A stretch of 64,000 bases of DNA from Dryococelus australis. Taxonomy: Eukaryota; Arthropoda; Insecta; Phasmatodea; Phasmatidae. A model generated the notes under the pieces. It saw nothing but the letters and a program-made list of their open reading frames with translations. It searched no databases and had not been told where the DNA came from. Where the stretch lies: NCBI GenBank assembly GCA_029891345.1, contig CM056998.1, positions 173,624,332-173,688,331 of the forward strand. Direction: 5' to 3'. Both the position numbers and the translations under genes were made by a program. Of this stretch, positions 11,300 through 23,456 are shown in pieces. Position 1 is the stretch's first letter, and each line of letters begins with the position of its first letter.

Positions 11300-12990
11300 A
11301 TGAAGTGTGGCGAAGACAGCAGCTTTTTACCAGAAAATCTGACAATGTTCGCCAGCGCACCGGAAAAAACCTTCAGGGAAAATTTTGCGTAACAATTCTG
11401 TGACTAGTTTGTAGGACACAAGTAACCAGACTTCAATACTAAGCGTTTGCGCATATCTCAGTAAAGTTGCTGTGAAAGTAAGATGAGCACTCTAAATCGG
11501 AATCAGTAATTTTTCACTGGGTGTTAGTTGAAATTGCTCCATCCGGAATCTGTGGAAAAAATATCACTTATTTACCAGTTAAAAGAAATCTACTAAATCA
11601 AGCAGTAGAAAATTAGTTATTTATAGATAGTTAATGCAAGTACACGTCTTTACAAAGTTCGAAAGTCAATTTTTCTTTGGTTTAGTTCTGCTTCTGTGCT
11701 TTAAAAAATAAATGTAGTGGTTTCAATATACGAGGTTATCGATGTTAACTACTATCCTCATTTTACAATACGAGACAAAACAGATTTAAATTGTTATTTT
11801 AAGTAACAGATAGATCAGTGATAATTTTACTGACTCGATAGTGCGGTAATTCAATAAGAAAGGTGAATTTACACCAACAAAGTTATGTGATCTGCAAGTT
11901 AACAGATAAAATAATGAGGAAACGATCTGTCTCTTCAAAACAACAGTTTAGTTCTGTAAAATCTCGTTGCATTCTAAAATGGCAGGTACATAGAAAATAC
12001 CAACGACATCGTTAAAACATTATATTTCTCTTCTAAACCACACAATTTGAACTAAACTTAACTAAGAATGACTTTCGAGCCTTACAAAGACATGTACCTA
12101 CGCCCGCCTAATATGTGTATATTTCGACAACGTGAAGTACTTTCACATTACGATAATTACAGCCGTTCCCCATTATAAGTTTCTGTTACTACGCGAATGC
12201 GCGACGGTTTATCTCAGTGGCAAAGTAGCAGAGTTGGTAGGACGACAGTTAAAAGATACAAGAGAATGTGTTGCGTTTTGGGGAGCCGGTTCTATACCAA
12301 CCACTTCCAAAATTTCCTTGAACATGTAATAATTTAGTTTTGCGACAAAATAATTATGCTTAATTTATTTCAAACCGTAATGCGCAGTTTTTTATCCTTG
12401 TGCTTTTTATTAATCGACTATAAATAACTGATTTTATACTGTTTGTATTAATGTATTTCATTTAACTGAAGACATTTGCAGTTTTCTTAATTTTCTACAG
12501 ATTCCGGATGGAGCAGTTTCAACTGACAATCAGTAAAAATAACTGATTCCAATTTAGAGTGAGTTTTTCTCAAGAAAGAAAAATTAATTAGTTTAATTAT
12601 GCCAGTTTTGAATTTTTCATATTATAGGTTTTAAAAGTAATATAATAAGTGAAAAAGCTGAAACGAGGTGTTAAAATTTTGCTTTTATGGAATTAAGGGA
12701 TGGCTTCTCCATTTCAGTACGTTGACTTTTAACACGTTCGATAATATTCCAACCAACCAGATTTAATTTGTGAGGAATAGAGCTAAAACGATTGTATGAA
12801 AAATAGCCTGAGGATCGTCACATTGAACGTTATTGTGAGCTTTTGAGGTTACAAAATTTTACTAGGAAGTTGATTAAAGGAAATGTCTTTCCTTATAATA
12901 AGCAAACTGCAAATTAAACAACAGGATAACACACAGGTCTACAATAGACGGAGTAATTCCTGGGATTCAAAATACTTTAACATTTACTAA
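11300..12990. other. AT-rich non-coding stretch
   Basis: No recognised gene. A weak tRNA-like pair of pol III boxes lies at 12226-12298 (separate entry). Confidence 0.5.
12226..12298 (+). other. Possible degenerate tRNA or SINE-head remnant
   Basis: TAGCAGAGTTGG (12226-12237) resembles a pol III A box. GGTTCTATACC (12288-12298) resembles a decayed B box. The spacing is about 50 bases. No acceptor-stem pairing is evident, so this is not a functional tRNA call. Confidence 0.2.
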
Positions 12991-13002
12991 CAGCCTATAG
13001 GT

Positions 13003-13310
13003 GGTTCACAATAAAGTTTGCACTATAGAAATCAACCTTTGAGAAAAATTGCTCTCCACAACTGCATACATTTTAACTTAAGTGTTGACCACAATACGCA
13101 CAATAAAGTTGCCAGTGATTCAGGTGACATAGTTCTAGGTCGTAACGTCTCACTGGATATAATATTTAACATTAACGGCACCTGATATTCATCACTTTTT
13201 TAACACATAAGAATGAAAATAGCCTAATAAAAACATATTTGTATTTCTAACGAATACATAACATCACTTGGCCGACGCATCATATCAAGTTACAGATTCC
13301 ATTGTTTTGT
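13003..13310 (+). mobile_element. Decayed MITE family M fragment
   Basis: The left part reads tataggtggttcacaataaag, then gaaatcaacctttgagaaaa. Farther along are a caataaagttgcc block and acttggccgacgcat, in the same order as in intact M elements. Strong divergence and no clear right terminus. Confidence 0.55.
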
Positions 13311-15890
13311 TTGATTATTTGACGACCTACCATTCCCGTTTTTAATTCCTCTGAATTCCGTGAATTTATGTGGCAGTTCCTGTCTCTTTCCGTGGTTAGC
13401 TAGTTGTAAGTGCCTTGAACAACATGATTTATACCGTAGTTCGTAACCCCAAATATAAGAGATGTATTTACATAATAAAACGTTCAGGCCTATATTTTAT
13501 AATTCCTTCTGGCTGTATTTAGACGTTTCTAGTCGCGGGAAGTCTAACATTTCACGTAATGTGCCAAAATGGCCAGTGTGTCTATACGTAATTAAAGTTG
13601 GTTATAATAATTTAAAATTCGGGGAAACTTGAGTCGAGTCCATTTAATTATAATGCGACATTGTGTAGCAATTCTGGAGCGTCGACAGGTTTCAGTTATT
13701 ATTTACATGACTTTAGAGAACAATGTTTACGAGTACATAACTCGTACGTATTTGATTATTTTTAAACAAATTATGCTATAAAATTGCTTATGTTACAGAT
13801 GGAATATTTCTCCTCTACTTTTATGGTTACATAGTTCCTTCACGATTTATTGAACCTTTTAATGTGTCTTTGCCAACGTAAAGAGTGAGCATTTCGAGCT
13901 GCCAATGATAACCTCAATTTTAATAATGAAAACTGGATTTGGCATTAAATGCGTAATTATAATTTCATTAAATATTCTTTAATCGGTTATGCATTGAATT
14001 TAGTGAAAAATATCACCATGGCTGTATATATTTGAGTCAATTTGTGTCAGTCACCGAGCCTTTATAGCAAAACTGGCCATTTACTTACAAAAAATGTGTG
14101 TATAAGTATAGAATTATTAATTAGCACAATTTTGTCAGTAAGAATTGTAATACGTCGGCAAATATTGTCACGATTGTAATGTATGAAGTGGTATAGTAAT
14201 ATTTTGTAATATTCTAGGCAAATATAATAACGCGCCATTTAAAGGTATTTTAGCCCACCGTTTCCCCTAGGTCTGCCCGTAAATGTTATTAAAAATAATT
14301 GCATCATAAAAAAAAATTAACACATGTTGTTTGCCGTAGATATGGGACTTAATAGTATTATCTCGGAAGCTTTCATTCCTATGACGGTCTATAATTCGAA
14401 TCTTGCACATATTTAATGAGAAATATTCTTAACAGCGTGACGCTGGTATAACGAGAGGAAATTAAAACAAATAAACTCCTAATTAAAGCCTATTTATTTC
14501 TAGATAGTAAAAATAACATCATCAATGTTCGCAAAGATATATCATTTACTGTATTAACGTGTACATGTTTACAGTGCACACTGCTATAGATAATTGCATG
14601 TTGCATCGTTACGTAAATAAATACAGCTATTTTCTTAACAGCTTATTAAACATACGCCACACGGCTGTGTTTACAGTGAGATATTGTGGAACGATACGCA
14701 ACGGGCTGAAAGTATAAAATTAGCAGTGCTTTCAGAAGCGCCCACTTTACCAGGAACAGCCTTTATAAATTTGCATTCCCCATATATTAAGAGTCTTGGT
14801 GTTTTCTAGGTAAAACTAATTTTTCCTTCCTTATTTTTCTAGTTTTAGGGGCTGTTACATTCATAAATAGCACACAGTCAACCTAGAAAGAAAATCATTT
14901 TCTGGTTTACCTGGCATTCGAGTTTCAGAACTCGTGGTGCAAAGGCTGTGTCCTGGCAGAGATCTACGTATTTGTTAATTCGACTTTCTCCGCGAGCTTA
15001 TAACAGCTAACACGCTCTCCGGTCTGTGCGTACACATGAGAATACCGAGGGTTACCGCGACAGCAGAGAGTTCCGCAGAGTAAATGGCATTGGATGGGTT
15101 TGCGGTGAGTCGCACAGTTCGTTAAGAACTCGGCATCTTAGCTATTTTGCCTTCATGAATGTGACAAAGTCTGCGTGAAACGTTCTGCACGCCCATAAGA
15201 CAATCCTCTCTAATAACCATTCATATTCAACTCGGACAAATGAAAAAAAACCTATTAAGTATTAATGGCTTGAGTTTAATGATGATTGCGAGTCATAACT
15301 ATTGAAAATAGTAATAAGAATTTTTTCCGGTTCTAAGCGAATCGGTGTTATACGGTTACTTACGTGCTTTTTTCTTTGGTGACAGGCTATATTTCAAGGT
15401 TTGCTATGTATTTTTATTTTTTCTTCTACGATCGCGAATTCGTAAATATTTTACGCAAAAGGTAAGTGAAGATTTTCTCTCATTCATTTTGAAAGAGGCT
15501 ACTATGAGAAAGATGTTTTCTAAGTAAACCATAGTTTGTTTGCCAATACCAAATTAATTATTTGTAAATGGGCAATTTAATATTTTGTTCCTGAATCGAA
15601 ATTATTTTAGTTATTATTTTACTACCCCAAAGGTGTACAATTTGGTCCGTGCGACTAAAATTTGGTACGGCCGGACGCATATTACAGCTACAGTTATTAT
15701 TGTAAAAAATAAAGTATGGTGCACCGAGATTGGCACCCAGATCATTTGCGTCCCAACGCTACGCCTTAGCAACGCTAGCCACAGTGACTGTTAGGTTAGT
15801 ACTAGTTAAAGACACACGCAAATTTCCCGCTATTATTTGATAATACGCTAGTCTTCAGTGCTATATACTTAACTGAGCACTATTCAAGAT
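13311..15890. other. AT-rich non-coding stretch
   Basis: No coding region recognised. Contains a short right-end fragment of family M at about 14731-14765 (gctttcagaagcgcccac then accaggaacagcc). Confidence 0.5.
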
Positions 15891-15898
15891 TAGATTGG

Positions 15899-16199
15899 TA
15901 GAGACCTGCAGAATTCGCGTATTATTTGGGGACACATTAAACTTTAAACACGCTTAACTTTGCAATTCGTTTGGCATTGGACCATTGGACCATGCTTTAT
16001 TTGACACGCCCTGGGTAACTCTGCGCCAATAAATGAACTCTTCGCAATTGTGTGCCCCAGTCATGTTTAGTTCAATCAGAAAGGGAGAGACTTCACAATT
16101 ATGCAACAACCAATGGAGATATGACGCCGGCTCTAGTATATACAGTGCTGTGGAGTTTAGCCCGATGCCACATAATAACGCGAATTTTGCAGATCCCTG
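15899..16199 (+). mobile_element. hAT-type MITE, family C, copy 1
   Basis: 301 bp with TIRs: left tagagacctgcagaattcgcg; right, read inverted, cagggatctgcaaaattcgcg. It is flanked by a perfect 8-bp duplication TAGATTGG (15891-15898 and 16200-16207). An 8-bp duplication and CAG-type ends are the hallmark of hAT elements. The short open frames inside have no transposase features. Confidence 0.9.
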
Positions 16200-16250
16200 T
16201 AGATTGGCCATTAACCTGTGGCACTGTAGAATGGTTCCTTAACAGTTCGC

Positions 16251-16517
16251 GTGGACCGCGGTGGCTGAGCGGTTAAACGACTCTCCTCCCACCAAGGCGA
16301 ACCGGGTTCAATCGCCGGCCGGGTCATTCCCATATTTTCGCAAGTGGAGATTTCGCCTTACGATGCTACTGGTTGCCCGGGTTTTCTCGGGGATGTGCCT
16401 TTCCCCCCGCCTTTGCATCCCTGTGCTGCTCCATTTTCACCTCATTTCACTCTCATCGGCTCTCAAGACCTATTATTAAGAGACGGTCAATTCTCTCAAC
16501 TCAACCCAACTCAACTC
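16251..16517 (+). mobile_element. tRNA-derived SINE with CTCAA tail
   Basis: Plus-strand full-length copy. The tRNA-like head has an A box GGTGGCTGAGCGGTTA (Ser/Leu-like) and a B box GGGTTCAATCG. Then comes the body (GCTACTGGTTGCCCGGGTTTTCTCGG and so on), ending in a (CTCAA)n-like tail at about 16496-16520. An imperfect flanking duplication is visible: aacagttc (16241-16248) and aacagtcc (16518-16525). Confidence 0.88.
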
Positions 16518-17327
16518 AACAGTCCACCTTAACTATCGGCTAATATCGGCCTTGGGACGCGCCACACTTGCGGAATTCGAATGAGCATGCAAGGTCTTGG
16601 AGTTTAGTCGGCAGCAATATATTCCTTCCTATAAAATTACGTAATGTATATAAATTACGCCAAATATTTTCAAGATTAAAATCTTCTCATAATTTTAACT
16701 GTTTATTGGGCCCGTTTGTTCCATTAAAAAGCTTTAATAAATACACTGGCGCTGTTACTATCATAGTTGTAACAAACATTATAACCGAACTCTTGAGCTG
16801 TCTATTCGAACGAATGCAACCAAATGACCCAACTACCCTTCAGTCAACTAAATAAAGATTGGAAACGGATCAAGCTGACTATTTTGACATCACGAATTCT
16901 GGAATACTAGACATAAAATTGTCTCAATTAACAAAATTTTTGATCACTCCATGAAAAGTATTCGCTCGACTCTACTATCATATTTGCAACGTTTACGGCA
17001 ACCAAACAAGGTTATCGAAAAATACATGTAAAAATTGTCATGTGTGCCACATATATGCACATGGTGTAGGAAAAACAGAGTAAATGCGTGACTGAGCTTA
17101 TTATTTTCAAATTATTTATTTGATTCAAAACGAACGAATGCAGGTGTTTAAAGCCAGAGTAGATAGTTTAGTGAATAAAATTCTGTTCAGTATAAACAAA
17201 TACTCTTCAAATATTTTTTTTTTATATCAAACAAAATTTTTCCTCAGCGTTGACTTTAATTACTTGTACAATTATAAAAAAATTACGTTTTATGAGTGAT
17301 TTAATATTTTTGTGCTACATTTTGACT

Positions 17328-17416
17328 GTGTGTCATCTGCTAGTTGTAAAAAGCCAAGAAAATATTTATTTTTTATAAATATGTTCTTGACTTTTTACAA
17401 GCAGAAGATAACGCAC
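17328..17416. repeat. Inverted repeat with ~35-bp arms
   Basis: Left arm gtgtgtcatctgctagttgtaaaaagccaagaa and right arm ttcttgactttttacaagcagaagataacgcac pair with a few mismatches and one bulge; the A/T-rich centre also pairs. A related but non-palindromic sequence lies at 24098-24310, so this is part of a dispersed repeat. Confidence 0.75.
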
Positions 17417-17795
17417 GGTGAAAACTAGATACAAAATCATTGAACAACTGGGAAATAGTAAATTTTCTATAATCAAATATTTTCCAATAATACTGCAGAA
17501 ACTAAAATTATAACGTTGAAACGAATAACGTCTGCAAAAGGGGCGAAGCCGTATGAAGAGTGCAACGAAACAATGCTCGAATTATGACCAATCCGGTCAA
17601 GAGCAGAAATGACCTTTCGCGAAGTCCGCCTACTACAAAATAAAAACTGCAGGGACTTGGGTGCACTCAAATCTGTAATGTCTAACCCGAATGTACAGTA
17701 ACTGAACTAAGTAAATTCTCCAGTCTCTGCAGATAAGTTAACTCCACTAGCCACTACTATGCTGCAGAGACTGAAAAATTTAGATAGCTCAGTTA

Positions 17796-18213
17796 AAGAC
17801 TGTTCACGATAAAGTGAGCATTTTTAAAATCAAACTTACAAAAAGTCACTGCCTCTACCTGCATATACTTTAACGGGCGCACTGAGTGATATGCGCCCTG
17901 TAAAGTTGCTAACGATGGATGAGAAATACTTCAATATATTAAGGTCGAAGAAAAAGTATTATGCAACCATTTGTGATAACTTAAATTATTTCTTTCGCTT
18001 TCTGTTTTTTAATCCATCGAAGTGTAAAAACGAGCAGATTTCTAAATTCATTAGTTTTATTATAATTTCACAGTTTCGCTCGACTGGCGTATGAATAAAG
18101 TGATGAGGCCCATGGCAGTGTTAATCTTACATAATGCGGAAGTATACACAACGTGCATGCAAGTAGACATTAAGTAGGGCTGTCAAAAGTGCTCATTTTA
18201 CCGTGAACAGCGT
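17796..18213 (+). mobile_element. MITE family M, copy 3
   Basis: Full-length 418-bp copy from aagactgttcacgataaag to accgtgaacagcgt, flanked by TTA on both sides. It contains the conserved internal blocks (taacgggcgcactgagtg; gatgaggcccatggcagtg; caaaagtgctcattttacc). The open frame inside has no significance. Confidence 0.9.
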
Positions 18214-18765
18214 TACATGCGGGTTAGACATCACAGACCCAAGTGCACCCAAGTCACATCTATGAACTGCTACCATGAACCTGACGAATAGTACCAACTA
18301 CAAAAGGACATCACCAACACGAAGGGAAATTTATTTTTCAAGCTGTTAATTTCCCGCTATGCACAGTCAACATCATAAACCCGCTTTATTCGTTGTATGT
18401 CCTCTACACTGAAAACAAAAAGATTTAATGTGACACACCACAAAGGCAGCGTTAGAATAGGCCCTTGATGCCTGATGCGAATAAAGAACACAGTTGTTAA
18501 TAAAATTTGTTATGCTGCAGCCTAACTATAACGACGTAGCTACAAATGCACGTGGAAAATTTTATATGCAAAAAAAAATATGGGGAATGTGTCGTCTTGT
18601 ATGCGTGGGGAATTATGTTCAGCATTGTGAACTAGAACTAATTTTGTGAAACTTTACTATTCGTTACCAGTGCGTAAACCATAGGCTTCCAACATACCTC
18701 GAGAGTTAAGAGGGACACTATTCTCTTTCTCTGCAGGCGCTTACCGATCCTTAGTACACTATCAC

Positions 18766-19047
18766 TAGGGGTAGTGAAATTTCGCGAAATGATTTCAAGA
18801 CACGTTATATTTCAAAACACTGAAGTGTTATTTATCTATTTTGATTGGCTGAAACACCTTTGACACGTGTTAACTGACTGCACACGAATCACGTAGGGGC
18901 CGTGCCGATGTTGCTGCCCGGTCAAATATGAAAACGCATTCTCACGCAGACAGCAACAAATGGTAGTAGACAAATAGATGTCGGATGCTTACAGTATTGA
19001 AGTCCAACGTGTACTCATATTTTTTTCGTGGAAAGTCACTAGCGCTA
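18766..19047 (+). mobile_element. hAT-type MITE, family D, copy 1
   Basis: 282 bp with TIRs: left taggggtagtgaaatttcgcg; right, inverted, tagcgctagtgactttccacg. It is flanked by a near-perfect 8-bp duplication, ACTATCAC (18758-18765) and AGTATCAC (19048-19055). It shares its interior (gattggctgaaa, ttgacacgtgttaactg, cgaatcacgt) with the copy at 51614-51908. Confidence 0.85.
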
Positions 19048-19334
19048 AGTATCACGGAATATCCGCCTTAACGGAAGCAAAACCCCCCTGGTAAATCATT
19101 AACACAATTAGAATGTTCCAGAAAAGCGGCCTGATAGCTTTACAGCATAGCGAAAGTCTTCAAAAAACTTGGAAAAATATTAATTTGTTTCAAAGTAAAG
19201 CGCCGACTGGCACATTAGGAATATATTTTCAAGGAAAAAGACAAAAATTATTCCACTTTTAAAAGTTGTTATAGATATTTAACCACTGTATATAAAAGTC
19301 TGACCTATGAAAGTGTGCTCATTTGGTTTATAGG

Positions 19335-19560
19335 CATTAAATAAATAATTAAGAATAAAATATTTGTTTCTAACGATTTCACAATATATAATCTTCAATT
19401 GAAGTTGTGCACATGTAACCACTAAGTACAACACAATCCTAATAGATCGCATTAGAAATCTACCTTTGAATAATATCTCAGCCTGTAACTGATATTATTT
19501 TAAGACTCCTTCACAGATATTTCCTCATTAAAGTTGACACCGACGCGGCAAAAGTATAAT
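19335..19560 (+). mobile_element. Possible highly decayed M fragments
   Basis: Blocks such as tttctaacgatttcacaat and gaaatctacctttgaataat resemble M internal sequence, but their order is disrupted and no termini are visible. Confidence 0.25.
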
Positions 19561-19680
19561 CATACCTTACCATCGTATTTAAAGAGTGAGGATTAGGTTT
19601 GGGAACATTGAATTTACCTAATTGAGTTTATGTTTGTTGTGGACGCAAATCAGTCAGAATTCGTTTGTTATAGTCCATCC

Positions 19681-20705
19681 ACGGTAACTTCACACTTTTC
19701 CGAAGCCCTGCTAAAACGCTACATCCAGAATGTTCCTCCGCTTAGTCCAAACTAAGCTTAATTAAATCTGGGGAATTACACCACAGGGACAATGCACCGC
19801 ATTAAGTGTAATAATATTTTACATAAAAACTATTTTTACAAGTCATTGCCAGCACACGTATTTTCTCACTGTTTTCATTCATACTAATTACAAATGAAAT
19901 ATATCATTTGTAGATAAAAATTTATATTGAATAAAAAAAACCTACTTTTATGAGAACAAGTACCAAACGCTCGTAAAAAATGGCGAAATTTAGGGGGGGG
20001 AGCGGGGGGGATGGGATTTGCTGTGTTAGGGATACGGCCATTTGTTTTGCGTGAATACGTCTACGTTGACGCGCCCGGACGCTTTGATGTTTTTTTTTTA
20101 CGTTCCCGGCACCGCTTCACTCGATCAAATAAGGTTTTATGGATATCACTGGATTGCTTCTGAGATTCTCTTTCCAACCGTATATGATTTCTGTATTTAG
20201 ACTTGACTTTTTGACGAGTATGGGCCAAAGTTGTGTTAATTTTTCTAAAATTTTTTTACGTTAAACGCACACAATTTCACCATAACCACGCCACAAACAT
20301 GTTTTTATATCAGCAATCGATCAATTTTGACGAGAGCTGTCGATTGAAACTCAAAGTAGAGTATCAGTTTCTTCTATTGCAAAGTTATACTACGAGGAAG
20401 TTATGAGACGCGACGAAACGAACTCAAAATTGCGCCCCCCCCCCCCCCCCTGGCCTACTCCTCGCGCGATGCTTCGCAATCCTCACTCAACGTAATGTAT
20501 CCTCACTCGAATGTAGACGATAGATTCGGAGCTGCAATGCCAAACTCTATCCCCTGATGGTGTTGTCATCGGATTTTCTGGATTGCCCCCCACCGTGGTT
20601 GCAAATTTAAGACGTATTCATGTCAAAACCCAAACACGTCATATATGGGGTAGGCAATTTTTCAAAGGTCTGATATAAACGCGCGAAGAAACCGCGAATG
20701 GACTA
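19681..20705 (+). mobile_element. B element, copy 2, uninterrupted
   Basis: 1025 bp with matching termini: left TAGTCCATCCACGGTAAC; right, inverted, TAGTCCATTCGCGGTTTC. TA lies on each side (19679-19680, 20706-20707). It contains a C homopolymer at about 20437-20451 and G-rich runs near 19994. The first ~60 bases resemble the inverted right end of family M (CACTTTT, then GAAGCCCTGCT, then CTACtT), so B and M share termini. Confidence 0.85.
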
Positions 20706-20925
20706 TACACACATATGAACAATTACAAACATTTCGCGGTTTTAACACGCGGTAGGGGAGTACGCGGAGAGGGGAACTGTTGTAGCGGTTCCTTTGATGT
20801 TGGCTTGCACATTCTCTGATTGGCTGCACGACGATCTGGTAACACGCCTTGAGTCTGATTGGCTACTGAGAAATCTTTTCTATGGGATGCGCGTGCCAGT
20901 TGGAGTGTAGACTACTACAATCCAT

Positions 20926-21346
20926 TCACAGTTACTTCAAACTTTTCTGAAGCCCTGCTTAAGTTCTACTTCCAGGATATTTCTCCGCCTCGTGCAAACT
21001 AAGCTTAGCTAAATCTACAAAATTACACCAGAGGACAACGCACTGAATTCGTGCGCACTCAGTTTTAATAGTATTTTGCATAAGAACTATTTTTTTTACT
21101 AACCGCTACCAACACAAATGTTTTCTCGTGGTTTTTAGTCCATATTTATTATAAATAAAATATTAAAATTTCTAAATACAAAGCAGATAAAATTTCAATT
21201 TAACGAATAATAAGAAACTTTCATGTTAACAAAGGTATAAAACGCTTACGTTAAAAGGAATACTTAAGAGATAACTGAACACTTCATACATGGTGTGATT
21301 TTTCAAAAGTTTGATTCAAAGAGTGCGAAGGAATCGCGAACAGAAA
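20926..21346 (+). mobile_element. B element, internally deleted copy
   Basis: The left ~230 bases match B (ccattcacagttacttcaaac; gaagccctgcttaagttctac; cactcagttttaatagtattttgcataag). The right end matches the B right terminus (gaatcgcgaac). The central ~600 bp present in other copies is absent. This is a short MITE-like derivative of B. Confidence 0.75.
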
Positions 21347-21607
21347 AAAAGCCCTGTTTGGAGAACGGCGCCGCCCCAACATGCCACCGGTCAACGAAGC
21401 CATTTCACTGAGTGTGCGATTTGAGTTCGCGATGCTAGCGGCTGACTTGCCTCTGAACTCTCAAGTACTCTCTAGTCATATTTCATCTACGCATGGATAA
21501 ATTGAAAGTACCTAGGGCAGGCCTATTGTTAGTTGTAAGAAACGGGAGGGAATTCATATAACCACTCCACGATTTAGTGAAAAGCGTTTAGTTTTCCAGC
21601 CAGTGTG

Positions 21608-22333
21608 AAGGCTGTTCACGATCAAGTGAGCACTTCTGAAACCAACCTTTGAAAATTGTCACTGTCCTCCATCTGCTTATATTTTGACGTGTACACTGGA
21701 AATAATACAACCAGTAATGTTGGTAACGACGTCGATAAAGTAGTTCTGTTCTTTAACCTCGAATTAAAAGTGTTATGTAAGAATTTGTAAAAGTTGAATC
21801 GATTCCTTCTTTATCTAATTCGTGTGAGGATTAGTTAATTCGTAAAACATTTACTTTTTTCTAAAAATTTCGCTACGTGACTGACCGACGCACGAGTAAA
21901 GGTATAGGCTGTTCACGGTAAAATGAGCACTTTTGGAATAAACCTTCGAAAAATGTCACAGCCCATAACTGCATACAGTTTAACGGGCAGGCAAAATACT
22001 GGTGTACGCTCAGTAAAATTTTTTTAATGTAAGAATTGGCAAATTTATAAAACATTTACATTTCTGATAATTTCACAGTTTTACGTGATCGACGCATGAA
22101 TTAAGTGATTAGGTCAATTACAATGTTAAATTTACATAGGGCGGAAGGATACAATGTAACCCGAGAAGTTTATCGTAAGCAGGTCTTTCGAAAGTGCTCA
22201 GTTTACTGTGAATAGCCTAAATCAGGCTCGCTGCAATGTTAATTTTACATACCGTGGAAGAGTACATTGCATGCATACAAGCATATCTTAAGCAGGGCTT
22301 TCAAAAGTGCTCGGTTCTCCATAAACAGGCCAT
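21608..22333 (+). mobile_element. MITE family M, copy 4, split by another M
   Basis: Left part from aaggctgttcacgatcaag to gacgcacgagtaaagg. The right part resumes at aatcaggctcgctgcaatg and ends gctcggttctccataaacaggcc. The break falls at the TA in the region that reads aataaagtgatgaggcccatgg in intact copies. Confidence 0.88.
21905..22217 (+). mobile_element. MITE family M, copy 5, inserted in copy 4
   Basis: A 313-bp M copy from taggctgttcacggtaaaatg to tttactgtgaatagcc, with TA at 21903-21904 and 22218-22219. It has an internal deletion relative to the ~420-bp form. It is an M element inserted into an older M element. Confidence 0.88.
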
Positions 22334-22499
22334 ATATGTTATTTTAAACTTAGACTAAAGATGAGGTAGACTGATCTCGCTGGCTGCACACAGTCTAACT
22401 CCGTGCCCCTAAACATTAAGATATAAACAAACACTTTCATCATTGTTGACCATGTGACTTTGACAGTTGTGTTCCATTGGGGTAGGTCAATGTTGGGTA

Positions 22500-22925
22500 T
22501 CGACTGCTCACAGTAAAATGAGCACTTTTGAAAGCCCTCCTTAAGATCTACTTGTATGCCCATTGTGTATTATTCCGCATTACGTAAGGTTAACATTGTC
22601 ATGTACTTCATCACTTTATTTATGTGTCGGTCAGGTGAAAGTGTGAAATTATTAGGAAAGAAAAATTCTTTTACAAATCTGCCCATTTTTACATTTCGAT
22701 GCATAAAAAAAAAAACAGAAAGTGAACCAAATAATTTCAGTTATCAGAAATGGTTACGTCACACTTTTTATTCGACGTTAAGATATGGAACTACTTTCCC
22801 TCCATCGTTACCAACTTTACTGGGTGCAGACCACTCAACGCACCCGTTAGAATATATGCAGGTAGGGGCAGTGGCTCTTTTCTAAGGTTGATTTCAAAGG
22901 TGCTCACTTTTTCGTGTATAGCCTT
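22500..22925 (-). mobile_element. MITE family M, copy 6
   Basis: Full-length inverted copy, 426 bp, from cgactgctcacagtaaaatg to ctcactttttcgtgtatagcc, flanked by TA (22498-22499, 22926-22927). The open frame 22556-22885 lies wholly inside and is not a gene. Confidence 0.9.
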
Positions 22926-22974
22926 TACATGCGCAGAAGACGAATAAGTGGTCTATCTCGTCTCTAGTCTGTGA

Positions 22975-23300
22975 TTGTAAGTGGCCGCGGCGTCCAGACG
23001 GCGACGGGCAATAACGGACGCCCCTGCCCGACGCGGCCAGCCAAGGCCGGCCAGGGCGAGTAGCGGTAAATCAACAGGGTCGCGCGCCGGGAGGCAGTTT
23101 GCACAGCCCCGCTCCCGCGGCAGCGACCGTAATTTTTTTTTGTACCTGCTGGACAAGATAGCGCGGCCGGCCAGGCTTAATTAAGCGAATTGGAGAGGCC
23201 GTGGGCGTGTCCACAATTACCACAGCCCCCTCCCACCACGTCCCACGCTGACGGTCGCGGGGTAGTCTCCCCAGAGACACCTACTGGCCAACCCAGCAAC
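22975..23300. promoter_or_regulatory. CpG-rich segment
   Basis: Very G+C- and CpG-rich for this window (gcgtccagacggcgacggg, gggtcgcgcgccgggagg, agcgcggccggccagg). Open frames occur on both strands, as expected from composition. No exon or promoter motif identified with confidence. Confidence 0.25.
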
Positions 23301-23456
23301 TGCGCCAACCCCTTTGCGTGTTCGCCTGCTCTGCCAAGGCTCGCGTTTCGCCTCTTTTAAATAAATTTCTTTTTTGTATAATAATTTCGGTTTCAGAGAA
23401 AAAAAAATTGACAATTTGTGAGAATAGAAAAATTTTCATTTTACAATTTGTTAAAT

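Noticed and set aside
16255..16330. Possible functional tRNA gene
   Set aside because: It is the tRNA-like head of a SINE: the body continues as in seven other copies, with a flanking duplication. The acceptor stem does not pair as in a real tRNA.
22556..22885. 109-codon open frame
   Set aside because: Entirely within an inverted M MITE; other copies do not keep the frame open.
23160..23185. Adjacent GGCCGGCC and TTAATTAA sites resembling a cloning polylinker
   Set aside because: The surrounding sequence is a natural CpG-rich segment with other GGCCGGCC-like strings, and no vector sequence follows. Coincidence.
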